Source: Candidatus Latescibacterota bacterium (GTDB lineage: Bacteria; Latescibacterota; UBA2968; UBA8231). From it: a stretch of DNA of 64,000 nt. Below are positions 16,564 to 29,079 of this stretch, one piece after another (the stretch's first letter is position 1; each line of letters begins with the position of its first letter). The translations under genes were made by a program, and so were the position numbers. The stretch lies in NCBI GenBank assembly GCA_022827835.1, contig JAJEIO010000061.1:124001-188000 (forward strand). The letters run 5' to 3'. The notes under the pieces are model-generated. The model made no database searches. It had not been told where the DNA came from and saw only the letters and a program-made list of their open reading frames with translations.

Positions 16564-18030
16564 ATGGCAACCAACGAGAAGGAGCGCGGTGTTCCGAATG
16601 GCCGCTGCAAGAAGCTTGAAGCCGAGCTGCGCACGGAACTGATCGCGGCTCAAGAGCGGTTGCAGCAAGCTCGTTTTCCAACTCTCATCGTCTTGGGTGG
16701 CTTCGCTGGTGCTGGTACGAGCGCGGCGAGCAACGCGCTCAGGCAGTGGATGGACTCGCACGGCATTGCGGTTTGCGCCTTTGAGCCACCGTCCGCAGAA
16801 GAGCGCGAGCGTCCGGATTACTGGCGCTATTGGCTTTCCCTGCCGCCGAAGGGAACCATCGGCATCTACTTGAACGGCTGGTACGACCGCCCGCTGCGCG
16901 ACTTGGCTCATGGGCGCAGCGACGAGGCGACGTTTGCACGCGACGTTGGCCGCATTACGGCCCTTGAGAACGAACTCGTCGTCGATGGTGCGCTGCTGAT
17001 CAAGTTGTGGATTCACTTGGACAAAGAGGCACGTCAGCAACGCATTGCAGACTTGGAGCAGAACCCGCGGACCCGCTGGCGGGTGAATGCGGATGCAAGA
17101 GAGGGCTTAAAGTACTACGACGAGTTCAAACGAGCCGGTGATCGCTTACTGCAAAAGACCGATAACCGAGGCGCTCGTTGGCAGCTCGTCGATGGCAGCG
17201 ACCCTCACTACGCGTTGGCGGTGGGTCATGCCGTGCGCGACGCCATCCGCCAGCGTCTAGGCGAAAAGAAGAGCCATCCCAAACTCGTCGAATCAGACTG
17301 GCCGTCCGCGCCCAACGTGTTGACTCCGTTGGACATGGAACAGCGGGTAGCCAAGAAGGAGTACCAAGCCCTGCTCGAGCGATACCAAGGCCGGCTCTAT
17401 CGCTTGACGCAGCAGGCGCGCCGCAAAGGCGTCTCGACCGTCTTGGTTTTCGAAGGAGCCGATGCCGCAGGCAAGGGCGGGATCATCCAGCGCCTGACTG
17501 CCGCCCTCGACCCCAGTATCTATCAGATCATCCAAGTTGCCGCTCCCACGGAAGAGGAACACGCCCAACACTACCTCTGGCGCTTTTGGCGTCCCCTGCC
17601 GCGCGCAGGCCGGATGGTGATTTTCGACCGCAGTTGGTATGGCCGGGTGCTAGTCGAGCGCGTCGAGGGCTTTGCCGACGAAGCGGCTTGGCAGCGGGCG
17701 TACGGCGAAATCAACGATTTTGAGGCGCAGCTAACAGACCACGGCGTGGTGGTGGCCAAGTACTGGATTCACATAGACAAGGACGAGCAATTGCGGCGTT
17801 TCAAGGCACGGCAGGTGACTCCGCACAAGCGCTGGAAGATCACCGACGAAGATTGGCGCAACCGAGAGAAATGGGACGAGTACGAGGTCGCGGTTGACGA
17901 CATGGTAGCTCGCACCCACACGCCCGCCGCGCCGTGGACCTTGGTGGAGGGCAACGACAAACGCTTCGCCCGCCTCAAGGTCATCGAGACGTTTTGCCAG
18001 CAGCTAGAGCAGGCACTCGCTAACGGTTAG
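16564..18030 (+). CDS. pap: Polyphosphate:AMP phosphotransferase, two fused PPK2 domains
   Basis: Transfers phosphate from polyphosphate to AMP, giving ADP. Two PPK2-type P-loop domains are joined. The N-terminal one has a degenerate loop, GGFAGAGTSAA, and the C-terminal one the intact EGADAAGKGG followed by lid and Walker B segments (RSWYGR, KYWIHIDKDEQL, KARQ near 400). This duplication with an inactive first half is typical of the PAP class. The start is ATG at 16564, 6 bases after GAGAGG, giving 488 residues; the open frame upstream runs antisense into aroC and is not coding. It converges with the gene ending at 18032. Confidence 0.9.
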   Translation: MATNEKERGVPNGRCKKLEAELRTELIAAQERLQQARFPTLIVLGGFAGAGTSAASNALRQWMDSHGIAVCAFEPPSAEERERPDYWRYWLSLPPKGTIGIYLNGWYDRPLRDLAHGRSDEATFARDVGRITALENELVVDGALLIKLWIHLDKEARQQRIADLEQNPRTRWRVNADAREGLKYYDEFKRAGDRLLQKTDNRGARWQLVDGSDPHYALAVGHAVRDAIRQRLGEKKSHPKLVESDWPSAPNVLTPLDMEQRVAKKEYQALLERYQGRLYRLTQQARRKGVSTVLVFEGADAAGKGGIIQRLTAALDPSIYQIIQVAAPTEEEHAQHYLWRFWRPLPRAGRMVIFDRSWYGRVLVERVEGFADEAAWQRAYGEINDFEAQLTDHGVVVAKYWIHIDKDEQLRRFKARQVTPHKRWKITDEDWRNREKWDEYEVAVDDMVARTHTPAAPWTLVEGNDKRFARLKVIETFCQQLEQALANG

Positions 18031-18031
18031 T

Positions 18032-20386
18032 TCACTTCTCCTGCATCCGCACCGGCGATGCCGCTAGTCCGTCGGTCTTTATTACCTCTCCACTTTTGTC
18101 GATCTGCCCAAATTCCAGCACGCCTGTGGGGCAAGACTGCACGCACGCGCTACAGCGCACGCATTCCGGATCGGCCATGGGCAGCCCCTTGTTGGCGAAA
18201 TTCATAATGTCGATGCCTTGGTGACACACCGAGGTGCAGACATTGCAGGAGATGCACTTTTTCTTGTCGGCGAGGATGCGGAAGCGGCTGAAGCGCGCGT
18301 ACACGTGCATCAGGGCCGCCAGCGGACAGGCGAAGCGGCACCACGTCCGGCCGCTGAAATGCCAGTACAGCCCGACGCCTAAGATGCCGGCCAGCAGCAG
18401 ATCGACCGACCACACGTAGTTGAGAAAAGTCAGCGGGAAGGGCAAGTTGCCCCAGTTTGTACCCTTGCCCATAAATAGCCCCATGTAGGCCCCGTTGATC
18501 CAGTGATCGTGCGGCAAAGCCCAGCCCACTAGGCGCAAGATAAGCAGTACGCTGGCCAATAGCAGCGCGACTTGCCCCACGATGTTCACCTTGTTCCACA
18601 CCATGCCGTGCGGCATCTTGTGCCGGTGATTGTCGCCCATGGTTTCGGCTAAGGCACCGCACGAGCAGATCCAGCCGCAGTAGGCCCCTTTGCCCCAGAA
18701 GTAGATGATCAGCGGTATGATGACGAAGGTCTGCACGAGGCTAATGGCCAGCCACCACCACAGCGGCTCGCTGGTGAAGACGTTCCAAAAGAACAGCGGC
18801 CAAGCGAGGATCAGCCCCAGAGACCGCCAGTACTCGCGGCCGTGTTCGGCCCATTGCGACTCGGGAAACAGGCCATCGGCCATCGGCTTGAGCCAAGCAC
18901 CCTCGTCGAACCAGCCATTGTACCCCGCCCAAGGCAAAAACACATAGGGCAGCAGAAAGAGCGGAATGCACTGGACCGCCATCAGCGTCAGCGTCTGCAC
19001 CTTGATGTACGGCGTGCGCCGTCGCTTTATGCGCTGCAAGCCGAATAGGACGACGCACAGGCAATAGGCCAGCGAGTAGTAGAAACTCGGCTGGGTCATC
19101 GACACCTGTATCGTATCCCACAAGGTATGGGCTGTCGGTGGTGCTGCTAGGTTGAAGGGGAAGAGATCGGCTTGGTCGAACCACTTCTTGACCGGAATGC
19201 CCGCGTCGGTCTTCCAGTGATAGACGAAAACTGCCGCCAGTAGGATGAGCCCCAAGGACAGCCAACGCTTAGGGCTCCATTCGCCATTGATCTCCACGCT
19301 GCTGCGTCTGAAAAAGTCGAGCGGGGCTTCGCGGCCAATCATGGAAAACACCGCGTCGTTGGGCAGGCTCACTTCTTGGCCCTCGGCGTCTTTGAGCGCG
19401 ACCGCGTCGTCCTCGATGCGCAGTACTTGGCTGGCCATCAGCAGGCGAATCGATCCCGCTTGACGGCCCTGCTCCATAAAGGCACCGCTGCTGGTCGTCA
19501 CCCGTTCGGAAGAAGGAGTATCGACGGCTACGTCGGCCATTGGATCGGCCGCGAGCACGTTCAGCTTTTCGACGTTTTCGGGCTTGGGGCGGGAGAATTC
19601 GGGTTTGCGATAGGAAACGGTCACGCGCCCTCCACATTGGGCGATGGCAATGGCCGCCTCTAAGGCGCTGTCACCGCCGCCAACGACCAGCACGTCTTTG
19701 TCGCAGAAGTCAACGGGATCGTGCAAGCGGTTGAAGACCTTGTCCAATTGTTCGCCCGGCACTCCTAGCTTACGAAAGTTGCCGGAGCGCCCAATTCCGA
19801 CGATCACGCGGCGCGCCTTGATGTTTTCTTGGCGCGGAATCTCCAACTCAAAGAGGTCTCCCCGCTTTTTTACCTGCTCGACTCGCGCTATGGTCGGCTC
19901 GATGCCTTGGGCGAGTGTCTGCTCGTGCAGTTCCTCGATCAGCGGCTCCTTGACCTCGGCCTTAAAGCGGATTTGCCCGGCTGGCTCCATTTCGGTGGGA
20001 TAGGTGTAAATGGGCTTTCCCTTGGGGAAATTGACCAGCGTGGAAAACGGCTCGGTCGCCTCTAAAAGCACAAACGACAACCCGGCCTCCCGCGCCTCTA
20101 GGGCCGCAGACATGCCGGAAACGCCCGCGCCGACAATCGCCAAGTCCAAGACATCCTCCTGCCCCTTGCTGCGCTGGAATGCCTCGTCGGCTGCGATGTG
20201 CTGCACGGCCCGCGCACCCGTATCGGCTGAAAACTTCAACAGCGGAATCCCGGTCAAGTCGCCGACGATGTACAGCCCAGAGACATTGCTCTGCCCGTGC
20301 TCATCCACCCGCGGCAACTTCTCCACCACGCCGGCTGGCCACCGCAGGTGCAACCAGTTCAAATAGCGACTGAGAAAATTGCTCAT
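18032..20386 (-). CDS. Membrane FAD/NAD(P) oxidoreductase fused to a polyferredoxin
   Basis: Three parts are visible in 784 residues. Residues 1-55 resemble the C-terminal FAD motif of a flavoprotein (GLYIVGDLTGIPLLK). Residues of about 80-345 form a thioredoxin-reductase-like two-dinucleotide domain with VGAGVSGMSAA and VVGGGDSALEAA. Residues of about 350-784 hold around seven membrane helices in an NapH/CcoG/NosR-like arrangement, with CGWICSCG, CRFACP and two 4Fe-4S motifs, CISCNVCTSVCHQG and CVRCSACVQSCPTG. It probably moves electrons from NAD(P)H through FAD to membrane iron-sulphur clusters. The acceptor is unknown. AGGGAGAG precedes the ATG. No neighbour points to a pathway. Confidence 0.82.
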   Translation of the reverse strand: MSNFLSRYLNWLHLRWPAGVVEKLPRVDEHGQSNVSGLYIVGDLTGIPLLKFSADTGARAVQHIAADEAFQRSKGQEDVLDLAIVGAGVSGMSAALEAREAGLSFVLLEATEPFSTLVNFPKGKPIYTYPTEMEPAGQIRFKAEVKEPLIEELHEQTLAQGIEPTIARVEQVKKRGDLFELEIPRQENIKARRVIVGIGRSGNFRKLGVPGEQLDKVFNRLHDPVDFCDKDVLVVGGGDSALEAAIAIAQCGGRVTVSYRKPEFSRPKPENVEKLNVLAADPMADVAVDTPSSERVTTSSGAFMEQGRQAGSIRLLMASQVLRIEDDAVALKDAEGQEVSLPNDAVFSMIGREAPLDFFRRSSVEINGEWSPKRWLSLGLILLAAVFVYHWKTDAGIPVKKWFDQADLFPFNLAAPPTAHTLWDTIQVSMTQPSFYYSLAYCLCVVLFGLQRIKRRRTPYIKVQTLTLMAVQCIPLFLLPYVFLPWAGYNGWFDEGAWLKPMADGLFPESQWAEHGREYWRSLGLILAWPLFFWNVFTSEPLWWWLAISLVQTFVIIPLIIYFWGKGAYCGWICSCGALAETMGDNHRHKMPHGMVWNKVNIVGQVALLLASVLLILRLVGWALPHDHWINGAYMGLFMGKGTNWGNLPFPLTFLNYVWSVDLLLAGILGVGLYWHFSGRTWCRFACPLAALMHVYARFSRFRILADKKKCISCNVCTSVCHQGIDIMNFANKGLPMADPECVRCSACVQSCPTGVLEFGQIDKSGEVIKTDGLAASPVRMQEK

Positions 20387-20416
20387 GTAATCTCTCCCTA
20401 AGTTTAGTTGAGCAGA

Positions 20417-21871
20417 TCAGCGCACCAAGACCATGCCCCGCGTTTGGACAAACCCGGCCGCTGGTGCTTCCAGCCGGTATAGGTACGCGCCGCTGGCCAC
20501 TGGCTGTCCCGCGGCGTCGCGCCCGTCCCAAGGCTGCAAGTATAGCCCAGCCGCCTGGTGATCTTCTACCAGCAAGCGCATTCGCTGCCCGGCCGCGTTG
20601 AACACGCTGAGCCGCACTGGTCCGGCTGCTGGAAGTTCGTACTGGATCAGCGTCTGCGCGTTGAACGGGTTGGGAAAATTTTGCCGCAAGGCAAAGCCCG
20701 CAGGCGCGGCGTCAGAGGATTCGACGACCGCTGTGGCTTGCTCGATCTGCTCGATATCCTCTTGGCTGAGAATTCCCTCACCCGGCTGCCAGACCTCCGT
20801 ATCGGGCCAGTAGGCGGTCCAGGCAAACCACATAGCGTTGTAGGCAGGGACTTGCGCTAACCGCCGCCCCGCGAGCGGCCCCGCGATGGCTTCGCCGAGC
20901 ATGTTCCAGCGCGAACCCGTCTCCGCATCCACGAATTCCACTGGCAACGGCCCCTCGGACTCTACTCCGTAAAAGCTCAACGGTGTGTCGTCGAGTTGGC
21001 TGAAATAGGCCAAGGCCGTGCGCGATGCGTAGTCAAATAGGACGACTACGGGGTCGTTGCCGATGAAATCGTTGATTACCACCCCGTCGGGCATTAGCGC
21101 GAAGGGGTACGCCTTGGTCTGGTCGTTGCGACACAAGCCCAACACTAGGTCCTTGGTCTCGAAGCGATGGTCGAATGCGCCGCCGTTGGTCGTGGGTGGG
21201 AAAATCAGGTACTCGTGGCTGGTGCGATAATCGCCGTAAGGATAGAAAGTATATTGGTTTTCGTTGTAAGCTGGTCGCGAGTTGTAATACTCCCAGCCAG
21301 TGGTAGCTTGGACCACGGTGGTGCTTGGGTACATCCGCTGCCACAGCGCCCAAGTTGTCTCGACCACCGGCATCAGCTCCAAGCGGTCGCCAGCTCGATC
21401 ACCGTTGATGGCCGTGTAAATCATCTGCGGGTAGAGCGTTTCGCCGTCGCGCCGGTCGTACATGACCAAGTTGCTGTTGATCAGCAGACCGGAGACCCCA
21501 AACTCGATTTGCGAGCCGTCGCCATCGGTGGCGTTGAAGACTTGGCCGGTACCTGTAAGCGGGCACAAAGACACTACGACTGACTGATCGCCGACGCGAT
21601 CGTTGATGATCTCGTTCCACCAGCCGATGTTGTGCGGGTACGCTCGCGGTTCGCCGTTGATGACAATCCCCATAACTACGTCGTTTTCCTGTACGTAGTT
21701 TACTTCGTTCGGTGCCACGAAAGTGGGGTTTGTCAGGGCCGGAATGCCGTCTTTGGCCACTCCACCGGAGACGAGGTGGCTGGTGAGGAAGCGCGGATCG
21801 TCGTAGCGGTCAGCTGCAGCCGGTTGAATCGCTACCACCAGCAGCAAAACGGACAGATAACCATGTCGCAT
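20417..21871 (-). CDS. Secreted DUF3179 protein with a C-terminal FlgD-like/sorting module
   Basis: A signal peptide (residues 1-20, cleavage near AAA-DR) is followed by a DUF3179 domain (ALTNPTFV, GIVINGEPRAYP, SLCPLTGTGQVF, around 30-370). The last 85 residues contain NFPNPFNAQT and AAGLYLQPWDGRDAAG..VASGAYLYRL, the FlgD-Ig-like C-terminal module common on secreted proteins of FCB-group bacteria. The DUF3179 function is unknown. AAAGGAG lies 7 bases before the ATG. It shares strand with the fused oxidoreductase 30 bases downstream, so the two may be cotranscribed. Confidence 0.85.
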   Translation of the reverse strand: MRHGYLSVLLLVVAIQPAAADRYDDPRFLTSHLVSGGVAKDGIPALTNPTFVAPNEVNYVQENDVVMGIVINGEPRAYPHNIGWWNEIINDRVGDQSVVVSLCPLTGTGQVFNATDGDGSQIEFGVSGLLINSNLVMYDRRDGETLYPQMIYTAINGDRAGDRLELMPVVETTWALWQRMYPSTTVVQATTGWEYYNSRPAYNENQYTFYPYGDYRTSHEYLIFPPTTNGGAFDHRFETKDLVLGLCRNDQTKAYPFALMPDGVVINDFIGNDPVVVLFDYASRTALAYFSQLDDTPLSFYGVESEGPLPVEFVDAETGSRWNMLGEAIAGPLAGRRLAQVPAYNAMWFAWTAYWPDTEVWQPGEGILSQEDIEQIEQATAVVESSDAAPAGFALRQNFPNPFNAQTLIQYELPAAGPVRLSVFNAAGQRMRLLVEDHQAAGLYLQPWDGRDAAGQPVASGAYLYRLEAPAAGFVQTRGMVLVR

Positions 21872-21893
21872 CGGATGCTCCTTTCGCTCAGTT

Positions 21894-23941
21894 CTACGAG
21901 CCTGCGCGTTGAGGTTCGTGCGGTTCCCTTCCGTATCGCTCCCGCAAAACCCGCCGCATCACCTTGTTCGACGCGGTCCGCGGCAGCGATTCTACTACTC
22001 CTACTTCGTGAATCTTGAAGAGTGGGTTGAGTTCCCGGCGGATCGTCTGCTGCATCGCGTCCCTTCGACTTCGCTCAGGACAGGCTTGCAAGTGGTCGCC
22101 GGCGTCCTCTAGCACTGCGAAGATCACCAGCAGGCTCGGCCCACCTCCCGGTGGCGGCACTGCAATCGCCGCGGTCTCGACCACGCCCGGCATTGTATTC
22201 AAGGCGCGCTCAATCTCCGCGGAACTCACCATAATTCCGCCCAGGTTCATCACATCGTCGGCTCGGCCGTGGACTCGGTAGATGCCCGGAGCCAGCCGCT
22301 CGACTTGGTCGCCGTGGCGGCGCAGTGGCACTCCGTCTCGCTTGGGTACGCCCGCGTAGTACACTTCGCGGTGGTCGCGGTTGAGCACCCGAGTTGACAT
22401 GCCAATGGCTGGCGGCACCAGAAAGACCTCGCCGCTTTCGCACTCCTGCCCGTCTTCGTCCAAAATCGCCAAATCCGTTCCCAGCGCTGCCGAATTAAAG
22501 GTCGCGGGTGCGACTGGCTCGACTAGCGTACTGAGCAAATAGCCGCCCGCCAACTCAGTGCCGCCGCAGTATTCGAGTATGGGCCGATACCCCGCCAGCG
22601 CCATCAGATAGTGCATGTCCTCGGGATTGGAGCACTCCCCGGTGGTACTGAAAGCCCGAATCGCCGAAAAGTCGATTCCCTCCATGCAGCCCGTGCTGCG
22701 CCAGGTCCGTACCATGCTCGGAATGATGCCGAGCATGGTAATGCCAGCCGATTGCACAAACTCTCCAAAGTCTCGCTCCGTCGCCTTGCCATAGTAGAGC
22801 GCCATGGTCGCCCGGTTCAAAAAGGCGGCGTAGATCAGCCACGGGCCCATCATCCAGCCCAGATTGGTCGGCCAAGCGACCACATCGCCGGGGTGGACAT
22901 CTTGGTGATAATGCGAGTCTGCGCCGCACTTGATCGGGTTGACATGAGTCCAAGGCAGGGCCTTGGGATCGCCGGTAGTGCCCGATGAAAACAGGACATT
23001 GGTCGTCGCGTCGGGGTCGCAGACCACGGCTGCCGATATAGCGTCGGCTTGCAAGAAGTCGTCCCAGTGCAAATCCCCAGGGCGTAGTACCTCTGTCAAC
23101 CCTTCTATACGCCCCGGCAATACAATCGCCAACGGAGCCTCTGCGGCGACCAAACGCGGGTATAGCGGCAACTCGCGCCCTCCGCGCAGAATTACATCTT
23201 GGGTAAAAACGGCCTTGGCCTCCCCGATCTGCAGCCGGGTGGCGATCTGGGGGGCGGCGAAACTGTCGGCAATGGCCACCACCGCGCAACCGGCCTTGAT
23301 GATCCCCAGATAGATCGCCACCGATTCGGCCGTCATCGGCATGGCCACGGCAATCCGGTCGCCGGGAGCAAATCCCAACGTGCACAACCCGCCGGCGACC
23401 CGATCGCACAGAGATTCTAAGGTGCCGAAACTCATCCGCTCAAGCTGACCACCCTCGCGCTGGAAGACAATGGCCGTCTGATCGGCGGGGGCTTGAAAGC
23501 AACTCTCGGCGATATTCATCTTGGCCCCGACAAACCACTTGGGTGCTTCGACGCCTTGGGACAGATCGAGCAACTGCGTGTACGGCTTGTGGAAGCGGAT
23601 TCCCAAGCGGGAGACCGTTCGCTCCCAAAACGCCTCTCGCTCTGCAACCGACCACGCAAAGAGCGCGGCGTGTGAATCCAGCCCAAGCTCGCGTCGCAGC
23701 GTCGTCATATGCGCGTGCTCAATATCTGCTGGTTCGGGAAAAAACACCGGACCGCCCGCGCTACCGTAGATTGCCCGATAGAGCAACTGGTGCAATGCAA
23801 AGGGATGATCCGGCCTCAGAATGCTGTGGGCCGCCTCCCGCCAGCGCGCTTCTGGCGAGCCGGAGAGGGCTTCGATTTGGGCGAGGAGCTTGATGGCCTC
23901 TGGCTCGCCTATCCCGCAGCCGATGATGTCAGCGCGTTGGA

Positions 23942-23945
<4 letters not shown>
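21894..23945 (-). CDS. Acetoacetyl-CoA synthetase-like acyl-CoA ligase
   Basis: ANL-superfamily adenylate-forming enzyme of about 683 residues. An N-terminal ACAS_N-like segment precedes the AMP-binding core: FSSGTTGDPKALPWTH near 330, FSTTGE, EYCGGTELAGG, and the hinge GRADDVMNLGGIMVSSAEIE; the C-terminal catalytic Lys lies in TASNKVMRR. The overall pattern is nearest acetoacetyl-CoA synthetase, but the substrate is not proven. ATG at 23945 overlaps the stop of the upstream gene as ATGA; 17 extra codons to 23996 are less likely. A short interspersed repeat adds an in-frame ACPERSRR segment near the C-terminus. Confidence 0.85.
22061..22085. repeat. Short interspersed repeat inside the acyl-CoA ligase gene
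   Basis: CCCTTCGACTTCGCTCAGG followed by ACAGGC. The reverse strand encodes the CPERSRR peptide, which I recall as the translated trace of a short palindromic repeat family spread through many environmental genomes. It keeps the frame and adds residues not expected in the ligase family. Confidence 0.6.
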
Positions 23946-26311
<2,366 letters not shown>

Positions 26312-26319
26312 GTGGCCCC

Positions 26320-27357
26320 CTACCCGATCATTTCCCGGGTCGCCTCCACCACGTAGTTGACGTCCTCTAGCTGCACGTGCCGATTCGCCACCAGCCGCGC
26401 CCCGTGCGGCGGACGCGGATTGCACAACACGCCTCGCGCCTTCCACTTGGCCACCAGATCGGCCGCTGACCAGCCCAAGGCCGCAAAATCCACCTTGAGG
26501 ATGTTGGTCGGTCGCGGCGGGAAAATCACCTCGACGCCCTCGATTGCTCCCAACCCAGAGGCCAGTTCGCGCGCTACCGCGTGATCTTCTGCCAGCCGAT
26601 CTACCATCTGCTCTAAGGCTACGACTCCGGCCGCGGCCACTATTCCGGCTTGGCGCATGGCGCCGCCGAGCCGCTTGCGCATCCGATAGGCCCGGTCGAC
26701 AAAGTCCCTGCTGCCACACAGCAGTGAGCCGACCGGTGCGCTCAGCCCCTTGGAGATGCAGAACATCACGGAGTCAACGTGTTGAGTGTATTCTGGCACC
26801 GTCGTCCCGGTGGCGATGGCGGCGTTAAAAATGCGCGCCCCATCTACGTGTAGTTTTAGCCCGTGTTCGCGGCACGCAGCACTCACCGCGGCCACCTCGG
26901 CGACTGACCAAGCGTGGCCAGCGTGGTTGTTGTGGGTGTTCTCGATGCAGACGACCTTGAGCGGGGCAAAGTGCGGATTGTCGGCACGGACGGTCTCGCG
27001 TACTTGGTCGGCGGTGAGGACGCCGTGCTCGCCAGCAGCGATGCGCGCGGACAGCCCGGCGAGCGAAGCGTAGGTTCCTGCTTCCCAGTAGTACATGTGA
27101 GCCTGCTCCTCAAAGAGCACCTCGTCTCCCCAGTTGGTGTGGGTCATCAAGGCGCAGGCGTTGCCCATCGTACCCGAAGGCACGTAGAGCGCGGCTTCCA
27201 TGCCCACTTTTTCGGCGGCCAGTTCTTGCAGGCGATTGACCGATGGGTCTTCGCCGTACACATCGTCGCCCAACGGCGCGCAGGCCATGGCCTCCCGCAT
27301 GGCCTCGGTCGGCAGGGTAATCGTATCGCTGCGCAGGTCTATTGTCTTGTCGCTCAT
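26320..27357 (-). CDS. ltaE: Low-specificity L-threonine aldolase
   Basis: PLP enzyme that cleaves L-threonine or allo-threonine to glycine and acetaldehyde. The N-terminus DLRSDTITLP, GDDVYGEDPSV, the cofactor-contact HVDGARIFNAA and the Schiff-base Lys in CISKGLSAPVGS are all family features. 345 residues is typical. AGGAG stands before ATG 27357. It is 8 bases upstream of the YyaL-type gene, so the three leftward genes probably form one transcript. Confidence 0.93.
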   Translation of the reverse strand: MSDKTIDLRSDTITLPTEAMREAMACAPLGDDVYGEDPSVNRLQELAAEKVGMEAALYVPSGTMGNACALMTHTNWGDEVLFEEQAHMYYWEAGTYASLAGLSARIAAGEHGVLTADQVRETVRADNPHFAPLKVVCIENTHNNHAGHAWSVAEVAAVSAACREHGLKLHVDGARIFNAAIATGTTVPEYTQHVDSVMFCISKGLSAPVGSLLCGSRDFVDRAYRMRKRLGGAMRQAGIVAAAGVVALEQMVDRLAEDHAVARELASGLGAIEGVEVIFPPRPTNILKVDFAALGWSAADLVAKWKARGVLCNPRPPHGARLVANRHVQLEDVNYVVEATREMIG

Positions 27358-27444
27358 ATAGGTAGGCTCCTCGATTGACGCTATAATTTGCTCGCCCTAT
27401 TTTAGGCGGTCGCAAAATCTACAAATCACAAGGAGTTGCGTCCA

Positions 27445-29079
27445 ATGGCCTTTTCTGCCAAAGGCACCACGCACCGCAGCACTGCCACGGGCCGCCGCGG
27501 CATGATCGCTTCGGCGCATCCGCTCGCCTCTCTCGCTGGTATGCGCATCCTGATGGAGGGCGGCAATGCCATTGACGCGGCCATTGCCACGGCCGCTGCG
27601 CTCAACGTAGTCGAGCCGTATATGTCGGGCATTGGCGGCGTCGGCTATCTGCACATCTACAGCGCTCGCGAAAAAGAGCATAAGATCGTCGATTACGTTG
27701 GCCTCACCCCGCGCGCGGCCACTTTGAATCTGTACGACAGCGACGACAAACAGGGGTTTGGTCCCCTCACGCCGTTAGTCCCCGGTGCTTGCGGCGGCTG
27801 GCTGGCCGCGCTGGAACGCTACGGCTCGATGGCCGCCGCCCGCGTCTTTGCTCCGGCCATTGAGTACGCCGAGCAGGGCTACGCCCTCACGGTCAAGAAC
27901 GCCTTTTTCTACGCGGGTGCGGCCGCGAGCCTGCGCCGCTTCAAGACCGGTGCCGACACCTACCTGCTCAACGGCGCGGCCCCCGAGCCTGGGGAAGTGG
28001 TGGTGCAAAAGGCCCTTGCCGAGACCTTCCGCCAAGTTGCTGCCGAGGGCGCGGATGTTTTTTACCAAGGCGTGATTGCCGATCGCATCGTTCGCTATAT
28101 GGAGGAAACCGGCGGCCTGATTACAAAAGAAGATCTCGCCGATTTTGCCCCGGCATTCGTCGATCCAGTTTCCATCAATTATCGCGGCTATGAGGTCTTT
28201 GCACCGCCGCCGCCCTGCCAAGCCGTTCAGTACTTGGAGACGCTGGCCATCATGGAGGGGTTTGACGTGACCGGCCTCGGCCACAACACGGTCGAGACCT
28301 TGCACCGCTTTATCGAGACAACCAAGCTGGCCATGGCCGATCGCATTGCCTATGCGGCCATTGACAATCCACCGACAGCGGGCCTGCTGTCGAAGGAGTA
28401 CGCAGCCGAGCGGCGCGCGCTCATTGGCGACAAGGCCCAGTTTACCGCGGGTGATCATCTCGTGCCCGGCGGCCCGGTCGGGGAGGTCAAAGCGGGTGAC
28501 CCGCGCGCGTGGATGAGCGAATGCACGACCCACTTCGACACTATCGACGCCGATGGCAACGCCGTCGCCTGCACCCAGAGCTTGGGCGGTGCTTTTGGTT
28601 CGTCCATGGTAGTGCCGGAGACTGGCATTGCGCTCAATAATTTCATGCGCTGGTTCGACCGCGAGCCTACTAGCCCCAACGCGATTGGTCCGGCCAAGAA
28701 AAACGAGATGTGCGTCTCACCGGCCCAGATTTGGGACGCCGACGGTCTGCGCCTGCTCATCGGCACTCCAGGGAGCTATGGCATTCTCCAGACTACTCCG
28801 CAGATGATTATGAATATTCTCGATCACCAGATGAACGTCCAAGCCGCCATTGAGGCCCCGCGCGTCAAGACCGGTAGCCCCGGCTTTGTCGTCGATGCTG
28901 AAAACCGCATTGACCGCGAAGTCTTCACCGAGTTGGAGCGCCGCGGCCATCAGTTCAATTTCCTCGGTGATTGGTCGCCCGGGGTCGGTGGTGGCCAGGG
29001 CATCATGATCGATGCCGACACCGGATCCTTTATGGGTGGGGCCGACCCGCGCCGCGACGGCTATGCCCTCGGTTGGTGA
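27445..29079 (+). CDS. Gamma-glutamyltransferase family protein
   Basis: Ntn-hydrolase that transfers or hydrolyses gamma-glutamyl groups, autoprocessed into two subunits. The probable nucleophile is the Thr of CTTHFDTID, near residue 360. SLGGAFGS and the GTPGSYGI segment fit the small subunit, and GNAIDAAIATAAALNVVEP the large one. There is no obvious signal peptide, so it may be cytoplasmic, unlike classical GGT. ATG at 27445 lies 9 bases after AGGAG; a TTG at 27436 is too close. The stop codon abuts the ABC ATPase gene. Confidence 0.9.
   Translation: MAFSAKGTTHRSTATGRRGMIASAHPLASLAGMRILMEGGNAIDAAIATAAALNVVEPYMSGIGGVGYLHIYSAREKEHKIVDYVGLTPRAATLNLYDSDDKQGFGPLTPLVPGACGGWLAALERYGSMAAARVFAPAIEYAEQGYALTVKNAFFYAGAAASLRRFKTGADTYLLNGAAPEPGEVVVQKALAETFRQVAAEGADVFYQGVIADRIVRYMEETGGLITKEDLADFAPAFVDPVSINYRGYEVFAPPPPCQAVQYLETLAIMEGFDVTGLGHNTVETLHRFIETTKLAMADRIAYAAIDNPPTAGLLSKEYAAERRALIGDKAQFTAGDHLVPGGPVGEVKAGDPRAWMSECTTHFDTIDADGNAVACTQSLGGAFGSSMVVPETGIALNNFMRWFDREPTSPNAIGPAKKNEMCVSPAQIWDADGLRLLIGTPGSYGILQTTPQMIMNILDHQMNVQAAIEAPRVKTGSPGFVVDAENRIDREVFTELERRGHQFNFLGDWSPGVGGGQGIMIDADTGSFMGGADPRRDGYALGW

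Noticed and set aside
26312..26719. N-terminal extension of the YyaL-type frame
   Set aside because: It overlaps the threonine aldolase gene out of frame; a signal peptide begins at TTG 26311.
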